Source of the DNA: Halovenus sp.
GTDB lineage: Archaea; Halobacteriota; Halobacteria; Halobacteriales; Haloarculaceae
Assembly (NCBI GenBank): GCA_003551945.1
Contig: PUNZ01000261.1
Location: 1-9,972 of the forward strand
Direction: 5' to 3'
Length of the DNA: 9,972 nucleotides
A model generated the notes under the pieces. It was not told where the DNA came from. It did no database searches and saw only the letters and a list, made by a program, of their open reading frames with translations. Below are positions 1 to 6,596 of the stretch, piece after piece. The position numbers and the translations under genes are program-made. Each line of letters opens with the position of its first letter. The stretch's first letter is position 1.

Positions 1-2
1 GC

Positions 3-128
3 TATCAGGAGTGCATGGACTTGCCAGTCGAACCACCAAATCACGACCAGCGATGCGAGGTTTGCCAGGAGTACCCCGACGAACGACCACTCTGCTCGTT
101 TCCACGACGGATGCACGTGTACTTGTGA
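3..128 (+). CDS. 3' end of an unidentified gene (C-terminal 41 residues)
   Basis: An open frame enters from the left edge and stops at TGA 126-128, giving 41 C-terminal residues. It includes a Cys cluster (RCEVCQEYPDERPLC, CxxC followed by a third Cys nine residues later) that could bind zinc. Codons have mostly G/C third positions and the residues are acidic and proline-rich, as expected for a haloarchaeal gene. The frame ends cleanly before an AT-richer spacer. I do not recognise the family. The overlapping longer plus-strand frame that runs on to 727 is judged a shadow because it is antisense to the uspA-like gene. The start and most of the protein lie outside the window. Confidence 0.5.
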   Translation, partial: YQECMDLPVEPPNHDQRCEVCQEYPDERPLCSFPRRMHVYL

Positions 129-328
129 CAGTAGGGGGAGTTAATTTTGTAGATTTGACTGACCACTACAGAGAACACCATAGCTCGAGACATTCCACAC
201 TCGCGCTCTGTATTCAGCACCGACCTCGTGTCGGTTATAGAGGATTTCAACAAAGCCAGGAAGTCAGCAGGGCCTCTTGCTTCATGTCGGTTAGCCTGCG
301 ACAGGGAGTAGGTTGCGTTTCGTGTCGG
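129..328. other. Intergenic spacer with a hairpin and an IS-like end
   Basis: No convincing gene was found here. The stretch holds a short hairpin at 219-235 (stem ACCGAC/GTCGGT, 5-nt loop), which could act in transcript ending but has no T-tract after it. It also holds an 18-bp sequence at 240-257 resembling the terminus of an IS6-type element. Confidence 0.4.
240..257 (-). repeat. IS6-type terminal-repeat-like sequence, left copy
   Basis: On the minus strand this reads GGCTTTGTTGAAATCCTC. It matches the plus-strand sequence at 810-827 (GGCTCTATTGAAATCCTC) at 16 of 18 positions, in inverted orientation. The GGCTNTRTTGAAAT type of start resembles the termini of haloarchaeal IS6-family elements as I recall them. 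The GGC end faces the uspA-like gene, so any element would extend leftward. No transposase is visible, so at most this is a remnant. Confidence 0.35.
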
Positions 329-754
329 TCAGGCTTGCCGGTTCGGGAAGACCATCACTGGGACAGTTGCCTCACGGATGAGTTTGCCGCCAGGGTCGCC
401 CGAGATTGTTCGTTCCCACGTGTTTATTTCACGAGGTGTGAACGCGACGAGTGTCGCCTCCGTCATATCGATTGCGTCGGTGAGTGCTTCTGCGACCTCT
501 CGCCCTTCAAGTGTTGCCCACTCAAACTGAAGATCGTCACGGTAGAGGATTTTATCGAACTTCTCGTAAGTTGCTCCTGCGAACTGGTCTCTGCCGGTTT
601 TGAGTGTCGTCTCTGCAGTTGTTCCCTCGGTAACGTGTGTGATAATGAGCGTGGTCTCCGCGTCCAAATGCGGTCGAAGCGCGCGCGCCGTCGCTTCAGC
701 ATCGTCGGGACTCGCAATCGGAACTAAGACACGTTCGAATAGCCCGTCATTCAT
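329..754 (-). CDS. UspA-type universal stress protein
   Basis: A 141-residue protein of usual single-domain Usp length. It opens with FERVLVPIASPDDAEATARAL, the typical Usp first strand (hydrophobic run ending in hP) and helix, and has the central ITHV strand. It ends with ATVPVMVFPNRQA, matching the family's C-terminal 'PVlVv' strand. Usp proteins are soluble, usually dimeric, and linked to stress responses; some bind ATP. The glycine-rich ATP loop of the ATP-binding branch (GxxG, then nine residues, then G[S/T]) is not recognisable. The corresponding stretch is FTPREINTWERTISGDPGGK, so this copy may not bind nucleotide in the usual way. ATG at 754 is the first start in frame and gives a normal N terminus. 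The gene stands alone between two outward-facing IS-like ends. Confidence 0.85.
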   Translation of the reverse strand: MNDGLFERVLVPIASPDDAEATARALRPHLDAETTLIITHVTEGTTAETTLKTGRDQFAGATYEKFDKILYRDDLQFEWATLEGREVAEALTDAIDMTEATLVAFTPREINTWERTISGDPGGKLIREATVPVMVFPNRQA

Positions 755-961
755 ACGTATGTACTGCGTTTGAAGCTTGAAAAAGCGTATTGGGTGTACT
801 CACTAGGCTGGCTCTATTGAAATCCTCAGGAAGCCATGTATGTGCCGTGTAATACCTGATGACGTGACGTTGGTGAGTTGTGCAAAACAGTTCTTGATCC
901 ATGCGTGACATTGTTGATCATTAGATAGAAACGCGACGTAGGAATACCAAGGGGTCAGGAT
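755..961. other. Intergenic spacer with possible IS remnant
   Basis: No coding frame is supported. The uspA-like promoter should lie at about 776-786 (minus strand, weak T-run CTTTTTC). The IS6-like terminus at 810-827 starts here and points right, towards sequence with no transposase. The rest (828-961) shows nothing I can assign. Confidence 0.35.
810..827 (+). repeat. IS6-type terminal-repeat-like sequence, right copy
   Basis: GGCTCTATTGAAATCCTC is the inverted partner of 240-257 (16/18 identical). The GGC end faces the uspA-like gene, so the implied element would extend right into 828-961, where no transposase frame survives. The 8 bp outside each end (259-265 region and 802-809) do not match, so this does not look like one element flanking uspA. 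Confidence 0.35.
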
Positions 962-1339
962 TCAGTCGTGATTGTCGCCGAACCACGTCGCTGATTCCGG
1001 GATCATCCCGGACGTGATCCCGGCGAGAAGTCCGAAGTACCCGGCTAATCCTCCGAGCGTTATCGCGAACGGTGTCGCGTCGCTCCGGCGACTGAGAGCG
1101 AACGTTCCGACGATGACGCCGATCGGCGAGAGGATTCGAACGATTGGTTTCCGCCAGAGTCGTCCGGCAGTCGTTGGCCACCGGGCAAAGCCGAGTTCGA
1201 TAGCGACTGCACTGATCACCCCAGCAAAAAACGGTGTTGGACGGAGCAGTTCGTCCAACGTGAGCCCACGCTTACGACCTACTGTCCAAATGATAGCCGC
1301 GACGATCGTTGCTGAAAGTGCGTCAGTAACGCGTGTCAT
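962..1339 (-). CDS. Small four-helix membrane protein, unknown function
   Basis: 125 residues starting MTRVTDALSATIVAAIIWTV. Four hydrophobic segments are visible at about residues 6-24, 36-54, 66-84 and 90-112, joined by short loops with Arg/Lys (VGRKRG, RRSDATP). An acidic tail, WFGDNHD, follows. It is probably a small integral inner-membrane protein; I do not recognise a family. The frame stays open upstream to 1612, but the extra 91 residues are Arg/Tyr-rich low complexity, include a 15-bp tandem repeat and overlap the tenA start. The ATG at 1339, just before the first membrane helix, is therefore the better start. It is transcribed divergently from tenA across a 234-bp shared spacer. Confidence 0.7.
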   Translation of the reverse strand: MTRVTDALSATIVAAIIWTVGRKRGLTLDELLRPTPFFAGVISAVAIELGFARWPTTAGRLWRKPIVRILSPIGVIVGTFALSRRSDATPFAITLGGLAGYFGLLAGITSGMIPESATWFGDNHD

Positions 1340-1573
1340 GAGGTAGTTGGTGGACTGAACGCGGCGATGGATATGAACGTCCGGTATACACCGGCTTTGT
1401 CGTGCCGGTGTGTCCCGGGTGTAACGTCTGCGGTTGTAACGCCTGCGGTTGTACCCATCCTCGATGGTGTGCGTGGTTGATCGGTTCAATGGTATGGTGT
1501 AACGTCTCTCTCCGAAGTAATAACTTGGTGGTACTACCGAAGTTTTAATTAGGCGCTCGCGAAACCGGTAACA
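1340..1573. promoter_or_regulatory. Divergent promoter region with direct repeats upstream of tenA
   Basis: This spacer serves both the membrane-protein gene (minus) and the tenA operon (plus). It contains an inverted repeat, CCGGT-ATAC-ACCGG, at 1381-1394. Two tandem 15-bp units lie at 1421-1435 and 1436-1450 (GTAACGYCTGCGGTT). An exact direct repeat of GGTGTAACGTCT occurs at 1418-1429 and 1496-1507, the second copy about 67-78 bp upstream of the tenA start. Repeated elements of this kind upstream of a vitamin-salvage operon are plausible regulator sites. Archaeal thiamine genes are known to be controlled by the ThiR repressor, but I cannot match these repeats to its operator. Confidence 0.4.
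1536..1551 (+). promoter_or_regulatory. BRE/TATA promoter of tenA
   Basis: ACCGAAG (1536-1542) is a BRE-like element, followed directly by TTTAATTA (1544-1551), a good archaeal TATA box. The box ends 23 nt before the GTG at 1574, so transcription should begin at or within a few bases of the start codon. That means a leaderless mRNA, which is common in haloarchaea and explains the lack of a Shine-Dalgarno sequence. Confidence 0.65.
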
Positions 1574-2239
1574 GTGAGTTACACGGAGACGCTCAGCGAG
1601 GAGGCGGATCAACTATGGGACGCCATCGTTGAGCACCCGATGGTGGTGGAACTCGGCGCGGGAACGCTCGATGAGGAGCCGTTCCGGTACTGGGTGAAGC
1701 AGGATTACGTGTACTTGATCGAGTACTCGCGCGTATTTGCGTACGGTGCAGCGAAAGCCCCCGATATAGGTCGGATGGCGACGTTCGCTGAACTCCTTGA
1801 ATCGACGATTACGACGGAGATGAGTCTGCACCGAGCGTATGCTGCCGAATTCGGCATCTCGGAGGAAGAACTGGCAGCCACGGACCCGTCACCGACAACG
1901 CGCGCGTGCACGGACTTCCTCGTCCGGGTCGCTGCAACCGGGACGTTCGGTGAGATCATCGCGGCGTTACTCCCCTGTATGTGGGGGTTCAACGAGACCG
2001 GGAAGCGTCTTGCAGCTGCGGGGCTCCCGGAGGACGAACGTTACGTGGAGTGGATCAACATGTACGCCGGTGAGGAGTTTACCGAACTCACCGACTGGTG
2101 TAAGCGCCTCTTGGATGAGGTTGCAGCCGACGCGAATGTGGGTGAGCGCGAGCGGTACCGAGAGTTGTTCGTGACGTCGGGACGGTACGAGTATCGCTTC
2201 TGGGATGCTGCGTGGCAACAGGAAGAATGGACGATTTGA
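1574..2239 (+). CDS. tenA: TenA-family thiaminase II / aminopyrimidine hydrolase
   Basis: A 221-residue protein of standard TenA length with the family pattern throughout. TenA enzymes hydrolyse thiamine or, in salvage, aminomethyl-HMP to HMP, feeding the pyrimidine back into thiamine synthesis. Visible motifs are WVKQDYVYLIEY (Asp44, contacting the pyrimidine), ALLPCMWGF (nucleophile Cys135) and YAGEEF (Tyr164). YEYRFWDAAWQQEEW follows near the C terminus (Glu206). Bacillus TenA has a Tyr at about position 112 (usually in a YTDFLL context). Here the segment reads RACTDFLVRVA, so Cys112 replaces it. The start is GTG, placed by the promoter 23 nt upstream. The 3' end overlaps the next gene by 13 nt, so the two are co-transcribed. 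Confidence 0.92.
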   Translation: MSYTETLSEEADQLWDAIVEHPMVVELGAGTLDEEPFRYWVKQDYVYLIEYSRVFAYGAAKAPDIGRMATFAELLESTITTEMSLHRAYAAEFGISEEELAATDPSPTTRACTDFLVRVAATGTFGEIIAALLPCMWGFNETGKRLAAAGLPEDERYVEWINMYAGEEFTELTDWCKRLLDEVAADANVGERERYRELFVTSGRYEYRFWDAAWQQEEWTI

Positions 2240-3561
2240 CGGGCGCTCGGCAGAATATCACGGGCATCTCGCGGGGGACCATCAGCGGATATGTCCGCAG
2301 TATGGGGCCTGCTTGGGTTGCAGGTGCCATCGCTGCAGGCCCGGCAACCATGGCGAGCCTCGTTACGGGCGGTGCGCTCTTCGGGTACACCTTCCTCTGG
2401 GTGGTTGTACTTTCGGCAGTCGCAGGCGCGATCTCACAGTACCTCGCAATGCGACTTGGCCTACTCACGGAACGGGGTCTCATTGGCGTCGTTGAAGACC
2501 GTTTAGGAGGGTTTTGGGCGTGGATCCTCGTTGCTGATGTGGTGATCGCCGCTGGGGCGGCACAGCTCGTGATCATGAACACAACGGCGTCGGTATCAGC
2601 GTCATTGACCGGGCTCGACCCCCGCGCCTGGGGCGTGGTCTGGGCAAGTATATTAGCCGCTGGGCTCGCCGGGCGAGGGTACCGGTTCATTGAGTTGGTC
2701 GCGAAAGTGCTCGTTACAGCGGTCGTTATTGCGTTTGTCGCTTCACTGGCTGTTGTACCTATTGATCACGGTGCGACTGCAGGCGGGCTTGTCCCGTCGC
2801 TTCCAACCGGGGGCGCGCTCGTAGCGGCGGGTATTCTGGGTGGTGCAGTCCATGTGACGCTCATCACGGTGCACTCGTATACGATGAAGGCGCGCGGTTG
2901 GAGTAGGCGTGAGTACGGTCTTGCCACGTTTGATGTGGGAGCGTCAATGCTCGTCGCGTTCGGTGTGTACAGTATCGCGATTTTTCTTGTGGCTGCGAGC
3001 GTGCTTTCGGACCCCGACCTGACAGCCGTTGCCGCCGCGGAAGCGCTCGGACCGCTTGTCGGGGAGAATGCTCGCCTGTTGTTCTTGCTCGGGCTGGGAG
3101 GCGCTGCTGTCTCGACGCTCGGTGCGAACACAATGGTTCCTCCGTTACTTGTTGCTGACAAGCTTGGCTGGGAGACCAGCGTCACTGATTCGCGGTACCG
3201 CGTGCTGCTGGCTGGTTTCGCCGTTGTCTCCGCAGCCGGCGCGTTCATCGGTGGTGAAGTGCTCAACCAGCTTGTACTCGTCCTTGCGCTCGGAACTGTC
3301 GGGACACCATTCGCTATCGTGGTCGTGCTTTATTTACTCAACACCGACGCAGTTCCGGAGACGAATTCGATGGGAGCGAACCTTGGCGGACTCGCCTTGT
3401 TGGTTGTCTCCGGAACGCTGGCCGGGAATTTTGTGTACGAACAAGTGGCTGTTGGGCTTGATTTCCTTTCAGGTGGTGTCCTTATATTCGCAGTTATTCT
3501 TGGCACTGCGACGATCCTTCTCTCTCTCAAGTACATTCGAGAGGAGGGCGTGAGCACGTGA
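2227..3561 (+). CDS. NRAMP-fold transporter lacking the canonical metal-site residues
   Basis: 444 residues and about 11 membrane helices. TM1 and the following loop (GPAWVAGAIAAGPATMASL, then FGYTFLWVVVLSAVAGAISQYLAMRLGLLT) match the NRAMP (SLC11) template well. The hallmark DPGN motif is replaced by G38-P39-A40-T41. In TM6 the metal-binding MPH motif is replaced by H209-V210-T211 (GGAVHVTLITVHSY), although the later HS and R positions remain. A metal bound by Asp, Asn and Met, as in classical NRAMP, is therefore unlikely. Its overlap with tenA suggests the substrate could be thiamine-related (HMP, thiamine or a degradation product), which is inference. ATG 2227 gives MDDLTG; an in-frame ATG at 2212 would add five residues and overlap tenA further. 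Confidence 0.85.
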   Translation: MDDLTGARQNITGISRGTISGYVRSMGPAWVAGAIAAGPATMASLVTGGALFGYTFLWVVVLSAVAGAISQYLAMRLGLLTERGLIGVVEDRLGGFWAWILVADVVIAAGAAQLVIMNTTASVSASLTGLDPRAWGVVWASILAAGLAGRGYRFIELVAKVLVTAVVIAFVASLAVVPIDHGATAGGLVPSLPTGGALVAAGILGGAVHVTLITVHSYTMKARGWSRREYGLATFDVGASMLVAFGVYSIAIFLVAASVLSDPDLTAVAAAEALGPLVGENARLLFLLGLGGAAVSTLGANTMVPPLLVADKLGWETSVTDSRYRVLLAGFAVVSAAGAFIGGEVLNQLVLVLALGTVGTPFAIVVVLYLLNTDAVPETNSMGANLGGLALLVVSGTLAGNFVYEQVAVGLDFLSGGVLIFAVILGTATILLSLKYIREEGVST

Positions 3562-3942
3562 CGGTCTTATTGTTCTGGCCTTCCGGAGCAACGCTGATGC
3601 TGCGCCGATTAAAATCCGCCGTAGCACCGATACATGATGTCGAGAGGTCGAACTGGCCACTCGATTTTGGACGCGATCATATCGACCCAGACCCATGTGT
3701 CAGATCTGTTTCCGACCGGTGTTTGATTGCTATCATTCCTCTGGATCGATTCCTGGACCATTGTCTTCAATCATCAGTTGCTGATCGTTCATTCCGGAAG
3801 ATTCCAGAAACGGCCAATTTTAACAAACAAAATCGCCATATTCGAAGGTATTAAGCGGGCTAGAACCCATCACCCATATCCTTCTGGAACCTGAGCGGGT
3901 AGGTTTTTATTGCCAACCAGGATATGACCGTCGCAAGGAACG
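3562..3942. other. Spacer between transporter and orc pseudogene
   Basis: About 380 bp with no gene of certain reality. It contains a candidate 50-codon minus-strand gene (3609-3761), an AT-rich stretch around 3812-3856, and a probable TATA-like TTTTTAT at 3904-3910 for the broken orc gene. That box lies between two 8-bp inverted arms, CATATCCT (3875-3882) and AGGATATG (3919-3926). No copies of the origin boxes found around 7 kb were seen here. Confidence 0.4.
3609..3761 (-). CDS. Possible small protein, 50 aa, Trp-rich
   Basis: A minus-strand frame from ATG 3761 to TAA 3609 encodes 50 residues. The first 20 are polar. The second half is ordered-looking: WVWVDMIASKIEWPVRPLD, then IMYRCYGGF. 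Three Trp and a patterned hydrophobic C-terminal half are unusual for chance translation, and roughly 60% of third positions are G or C. An in-frame stop lies a few codons upstream of the ATG. It is convergent with the transporter. I do not recognise a family, and no clear promoter is seen. Other frames are open through the same stretch, including a 98-codon GTG-started plus frame that overlaps the transporter stop, so this call is tentative. Confidence 0.35.
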   Translation of the reverse strand: MVQESIQRNDSNQTPVGNRSDTWVWVDMIASKIEWPVRPLDIMYRCYGGF

Positions 3943-4524
3943 ATGATCCGTGATGCTCGCGTCCTCCGTGCTGCATTTGTCCCTCGAGAGGTAGAGCATC
4001 GCGACGCCGAGATTAATCACCTCTCAAGCGTCCTCGAACCGATCACGAACGACGAGCCCGCCGACACAGCCATTTTCACCGGGCCCAGTGGTACCGGAAA
4101 AACATGTATCTCGAAGTTCGTCACGGAACAACTCTGTGAAGAGGTTCTCGACGTTTAGACCACATACATCAACTGCTGGCGCAACTACACTCGGTTCCGA
4201 ACGCTCTACCAGATCCTCGACGACCTCGGAGCATCTCTCGACATCCACCGACAATCAACACCGCACGATGAACTTGTCAACCGCTTCCAGCAGTATGACG
4301 GCCCGCGAACCGTCGTCATCCTTGATGAGGTTGGCCAGCTGGAGGACCCCGGCCTTATTTATTGCATCGAGAAGGTTGACGACCCGCGAACGAAGCGGAC
4401 CGTTCGGACGTACTTCTCGAAGATGGCTCAGTACAACCTGCTCGAAGCGAAGGGCACAAGCCGAGATAGGGAGTACTCACTCGTTGACTCAGTGATTACT
4501 TTGCTAAGTAAATCAGACTCATAA
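3943..4524 (+). pseudogene. Broken orc1/cdc6 replication initiator
   Basis: The frame starts as an Orc1/Cdc6 AAA+ protein (FVPREVEHRDAEINHL, Walker A GPSGTGKT at residues 47-54). It hits TAG at 4156-4158 and then continues in the same frame as clear Orc1 sequence (YINCWRNYTRFRTLYQILDD). The codon at the stop needs only one C-to-T change from CAG. Walker B reads VVILDEVGQLED, where the family usually has DEVDQLED. After PGLIYCIEKV the sequence jumps to VDDPRTKRTVRTYFSKMAQY and EAKGTSRDREYSLV, which belong to the C-terminal winged helix. Sensor 1, sensor 2 and the lid, roughly 150 residues, are deleted. The lesions leave no functional initiator. The 71-aa N-terminal fragment could still be translated but would be only a partial ATPase. 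Confidence 0.88.
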
Positions 4525-4574
4525 AAGAGCTACACACGCAGTGTCCGATTCAAACAGTTTCGCTCTCCCCCAAC

Positions 4575-5462
4575 TCAATAATCGCCGAGTACTCCCAATC
4601 GTCGGGCGCGCCGCGTTGCATAGTGAAACACGAGGTAGCCGCCGAAGAGATACCCAACAGCGACGCCGACGAGTAGCGCAAGTTCAGCAAGCCCGAACTC
4701 CCACAGCCGCACGCCGTCAACCATCGCCCGCTGGAGCAGCGCGCTGCCGTGTGCCAGCGGGAGAACTCTAGTCCATGGCAGCTCGAACACCGGCGCGGAG
4801 ATGAGCACGATGAACCCGAACTGTAGCAGGTTGAGCCAGTTGCCAATTCGTTTATACAGCACAGTGATCCCGCCGGCGGCAAATCCTAGTCCGAGCACCG
4901 AGACGATAGCGAGCCCAGCGATCGAGACCACTGTAATTGGGTCGAGGCTGAGCCGCGTACCGGTCAGGAGCAACATAAATACGAGCACGATCGCGGAGGT
5001 CAGGAACGTTCGAACGACCTTCGCCACCCCCTTCAGCAGCGCGACCGGCGCGAACCCGAAGGGGGTGGTAATGTGCCGTTCTAAGGTCCCCCACTGAACC
5101 TCACTCCCGATATCGTTAGATACTGACGAGTACGCCCCAACAGAGAGCGTCCATAAGAAGTAGCCCGTGATGATCCCCTCCAGCGAGTCGGCGAGTGCCT
5201 GCCCGGCCAACAGCTGCCCGCCATAAAACAGGACGCCGAAAAAGAACAGTGCGACGACGATACCGCCGACGGCATTGGCCGGGTACCGCACGAAGATCAG
5301 GAACTCGCGGTAAAGCACCGCGCGAGCGAGATGATAATACGTCGCGGGACGTGGATTGTCGGCGTCGTCCCCGCTGGGGGAATCTGTAGCGCCCGCAGAA
5401 TCGCCGGTGACACTTCCCGACTCACTGGCAATTGATCCTGAGCCGTCGAGCTCCCGACTCAT
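4575..5462 (-). CDS. ABC-2 type transporter permease
   Basis: 295 residues. The N-terminal ~40 residues are a cytoplasmic Ser/Asp/Gly-rich low-complexity segment. Six predicted membrane helices follow at about 62-82, 95-115, 148-168, 177-197, 208-226 and 256-279, with the ABC-2 (DrrB/NatB-like) layout. The cytosolic loop between helices 2 and 3 carries EVQWGTLERHITTPFGFAPVALLKGVAK; an 'E.GTLE....P' segment is typical of ABC-2 permeases and contacts the ATPase. The start codon overlaps the ATPase stop (ATGA, 5459-5462), indicating translational coupling. With its partner it forms an exporter whose substrate cannot be read from sequence. It ends 50 bp from, and convergent with, the orc pseudogene. 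Confidence 0.88.
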   Translation of the reverse strand: MSRELDGSGSIASESGSVTGDSAGATDSPSGDDADNPRPATYYHLARAVLYREFLIFVRYPANAVGGIVVALFFFGVLFYGGQLLAGQALADSLEGIITGYFLWTLSVGAYSSVSNDIGSEVQWGTLERHITTPFGFAPVALLKGVAKVVRTFLTSAIVLVFMLLLTGTRLSLDPITVVSIAGLAIVSVLGLGFAAGGITVLYKRIGNWLNLLQFGFIVLISAPVFELPWTRVLPLAHGSALLQRAMVDGVRLWEFGLAELALLVGVAVGYLFGGYLVFHYATRRARRLGVLGDY

Positions 5463-6556
5463 GACGGCCGTCCGCCGGAGTCTCCGACGGGAGTTAGTAT
5501 CGAGTCGTTTCCGGACGTCGTACCGTCTGGTCCCCCGATAACGTCAGTCTCCACGCCGGTGACCGACATGAACACGTCTTCTAAGTTGGGTTTGACAGTG
5601 CGAACGTCCTCGACCGTGACCGCAGCCTCCCGCAGTGTGTCCATCAACTCGTACAGCCGATCCCCAACAACTCCGACCTCGACGGTCGTCCGCGGACCGT
5701 TAGTCTCGACCGCTCGGAGGTCAAATCGCTGGTCGAGTGTCGACAGCAAGCGCTCGTTGATGTCAGCACTCGTTACGCGGACCGCGTCGCGGTCGGCGGC
5801 CGACAACAGGGTCGCGACCGTATCGTCGGCGACGATCTTTCCACCGGCCATCATTACGACACGGTCACACACCGCCTCGATAGTGGTCATGTCGTGACTG
5901 CTAACGACGACAGTGAGTCCTTCCTCAACGGCGAGTCGGCGGAGTTCGCGCCTGAGCGTCCGTGAGCCCTCCACATCGAGGCCGAGCGTCGGTTCGTCAA
6001 GGAAGACAAGCTCCGCGCCGCCCGCGAGTACACTCGCCAGCGACACCTTGCCTTTCATTCCGCGAGAAAGATCACGGACGGCAGTGTTGGCTTTGTCAGT
6101 GAGATCGAGCCGTGCGAGGAGGCGGTCGTGCCTGTCCGCAACAGAATCCGGGTCGACACCACTGATCGTCGAAAAGTACCGAAGGTTCTCGCGGACGGTG
6201 AGCCGCCAGTAATCGTTTCGCGCCCCCTCTAACATCGCATCAACGTCTGCGTACGCCGCCCGTCGACCGCGACCGGAGACGTCGGTTCCAAACACACGAA
6301 CCGACCCATCGTCGGGGAGAACGATACCCAGCGCACACTTAATCAGCGTCGTCTTCCCTGCACCGTTCGGACCGAGGAGGCCGACAATCGATCCGCGCTC
6401 AATGGTCAGACTCACGTCGTCGACAGCGAGAACGGTGTCGTCGCCGCTTCCGAAGCGCTTCGAGACACCCTCGATGGCGAGTGCGGGCGAACGAGTGCCA
6501 GCAGGAGAACGGGAGGATTCCGAGGGAGCCGTGAACACGCGCTCAGAGCCTCTCAT
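5459..6556 (-). CDS. ABC transporter ATP-binding protein (ABC-2 exporter)
   Basis: 365 residues. A ~23-residue Ser/Arg-rich leader precedes the nucleotide-binding domain. Walker A is GPNGAGKTT (62-70), the signature is LSRGMKGK (163-170), Walker B is LVFLDEP (183-189), the D-loop is GLD, and the switch His is 221 (SSHDM). Where many ABC ATPases carry the Q-loop Gln, the segment reads MLEGARNDYWRLTVRENL, with Glu in the expected place; this LEG.RN.YWRLT version belongs to a recognisable ABC-2 subgroup as I recall it. A C-terminal domain (about 258-335, ending NLEDVFMSVTG) is the accessory domain common in DrrA/NatA-type ATPases. The first gene of a two-gene operon, it powers the permease downstream. 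ATG 6556 is placed by a TATA box 23-29 nt upstream. Confidence 0.92.
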   Translation of the reverse strand: MRGSERVFTAPSESSRSPAGTRSPALAIEGVSKRFGSGDDTVLAVDDVSLTIERGSIVGLLGPNGAGKTTLIKCALGIVLPDDGSVRVFGTDVSGRGRRAAYADVDAMLEGARNDYWRLTVRENLRYFSTISGVDPDSVADRHDRLLARLDLTDKANTAVRDLSRGMKGKVSLASVLAGGAELVFLDEPTLGLDVEGSRTLRRELRRLAVEEGLTVVVSSHDMTTIEAVCDRVVMMAGGKIVADDTVATLLSAADRDAVRVTSADINERLLSTLDQRFDLRAVETNGPRTTVEVGVVGDRLYELMDTLREAAVTVEDVRTVKPNLEDVFMSVTGVETDVIGGPDGTTSGNDSILTPVGDSGGRPS

Positions 6557-6578
6557 AGCGTATTAACGAGCCGAACAC

Positions 6579-6596
6579 TAATAAACCGTTTCCGGG
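6579..6596 (-). promoter_or_regulatory. BRE/TATA promoter of the ABC operon
   Basis: On the minus strand the order is CCCGGAAACGG (BRE-like GGAAAC) and then TTTATTA (6579-6585). The box is 23-29 nt upstream of ATG 6556, so the transcript is probably leaderless. Confidence 0.6.

Noticed and set aside
11..727. Plus-strand 238-codon frame
   Set aside because: Most of it lies antisense to the uspA-like gene. Its translation is Cys/Arg-rich with no domain pattern, whereas the minus strand gives a clear Usp fold.
1340..1612. N-terminal extension of the four-helix membrane protein to 216 aa
   Set aside because: The extra residues are Arg/Tyr-rich low complexity generated by the 15-bp tandem repeat, and they cross the tenA promoter and start.
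3558..3854. Plus-strand 98-codon GTG-started frame overlapping the transporter stop
   Set aside because: The GTGA overlap looks like coupling, but the translation (many Arg, Cys and Asp-Pro runs, no pattern) looks like a shadow. The opposite strand gives a better-ordered short protein. It cannot be fully excluded.
4156..4158. TAG in the orc pseudogene read as a recoded amino acid
   Set aside because: The gene also lacks its whole sensor and lid region and has a Walker B change, so decay explains the stop. Nothing suggests amber recoding.
4088..4495. Plus-strand 135-codon frame inside the orc pseudogene
   Set aside because: It is a shifted frame of recognisable Orc1 sequence, rich in Ser/Thr/Arg without any domain.
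5559..6212. Plus-strand frames opposite the ABC ATPase
   Set aside because: They are Ser/Arg-rich antisense shadows of a well-defined ABC ATPase gene.
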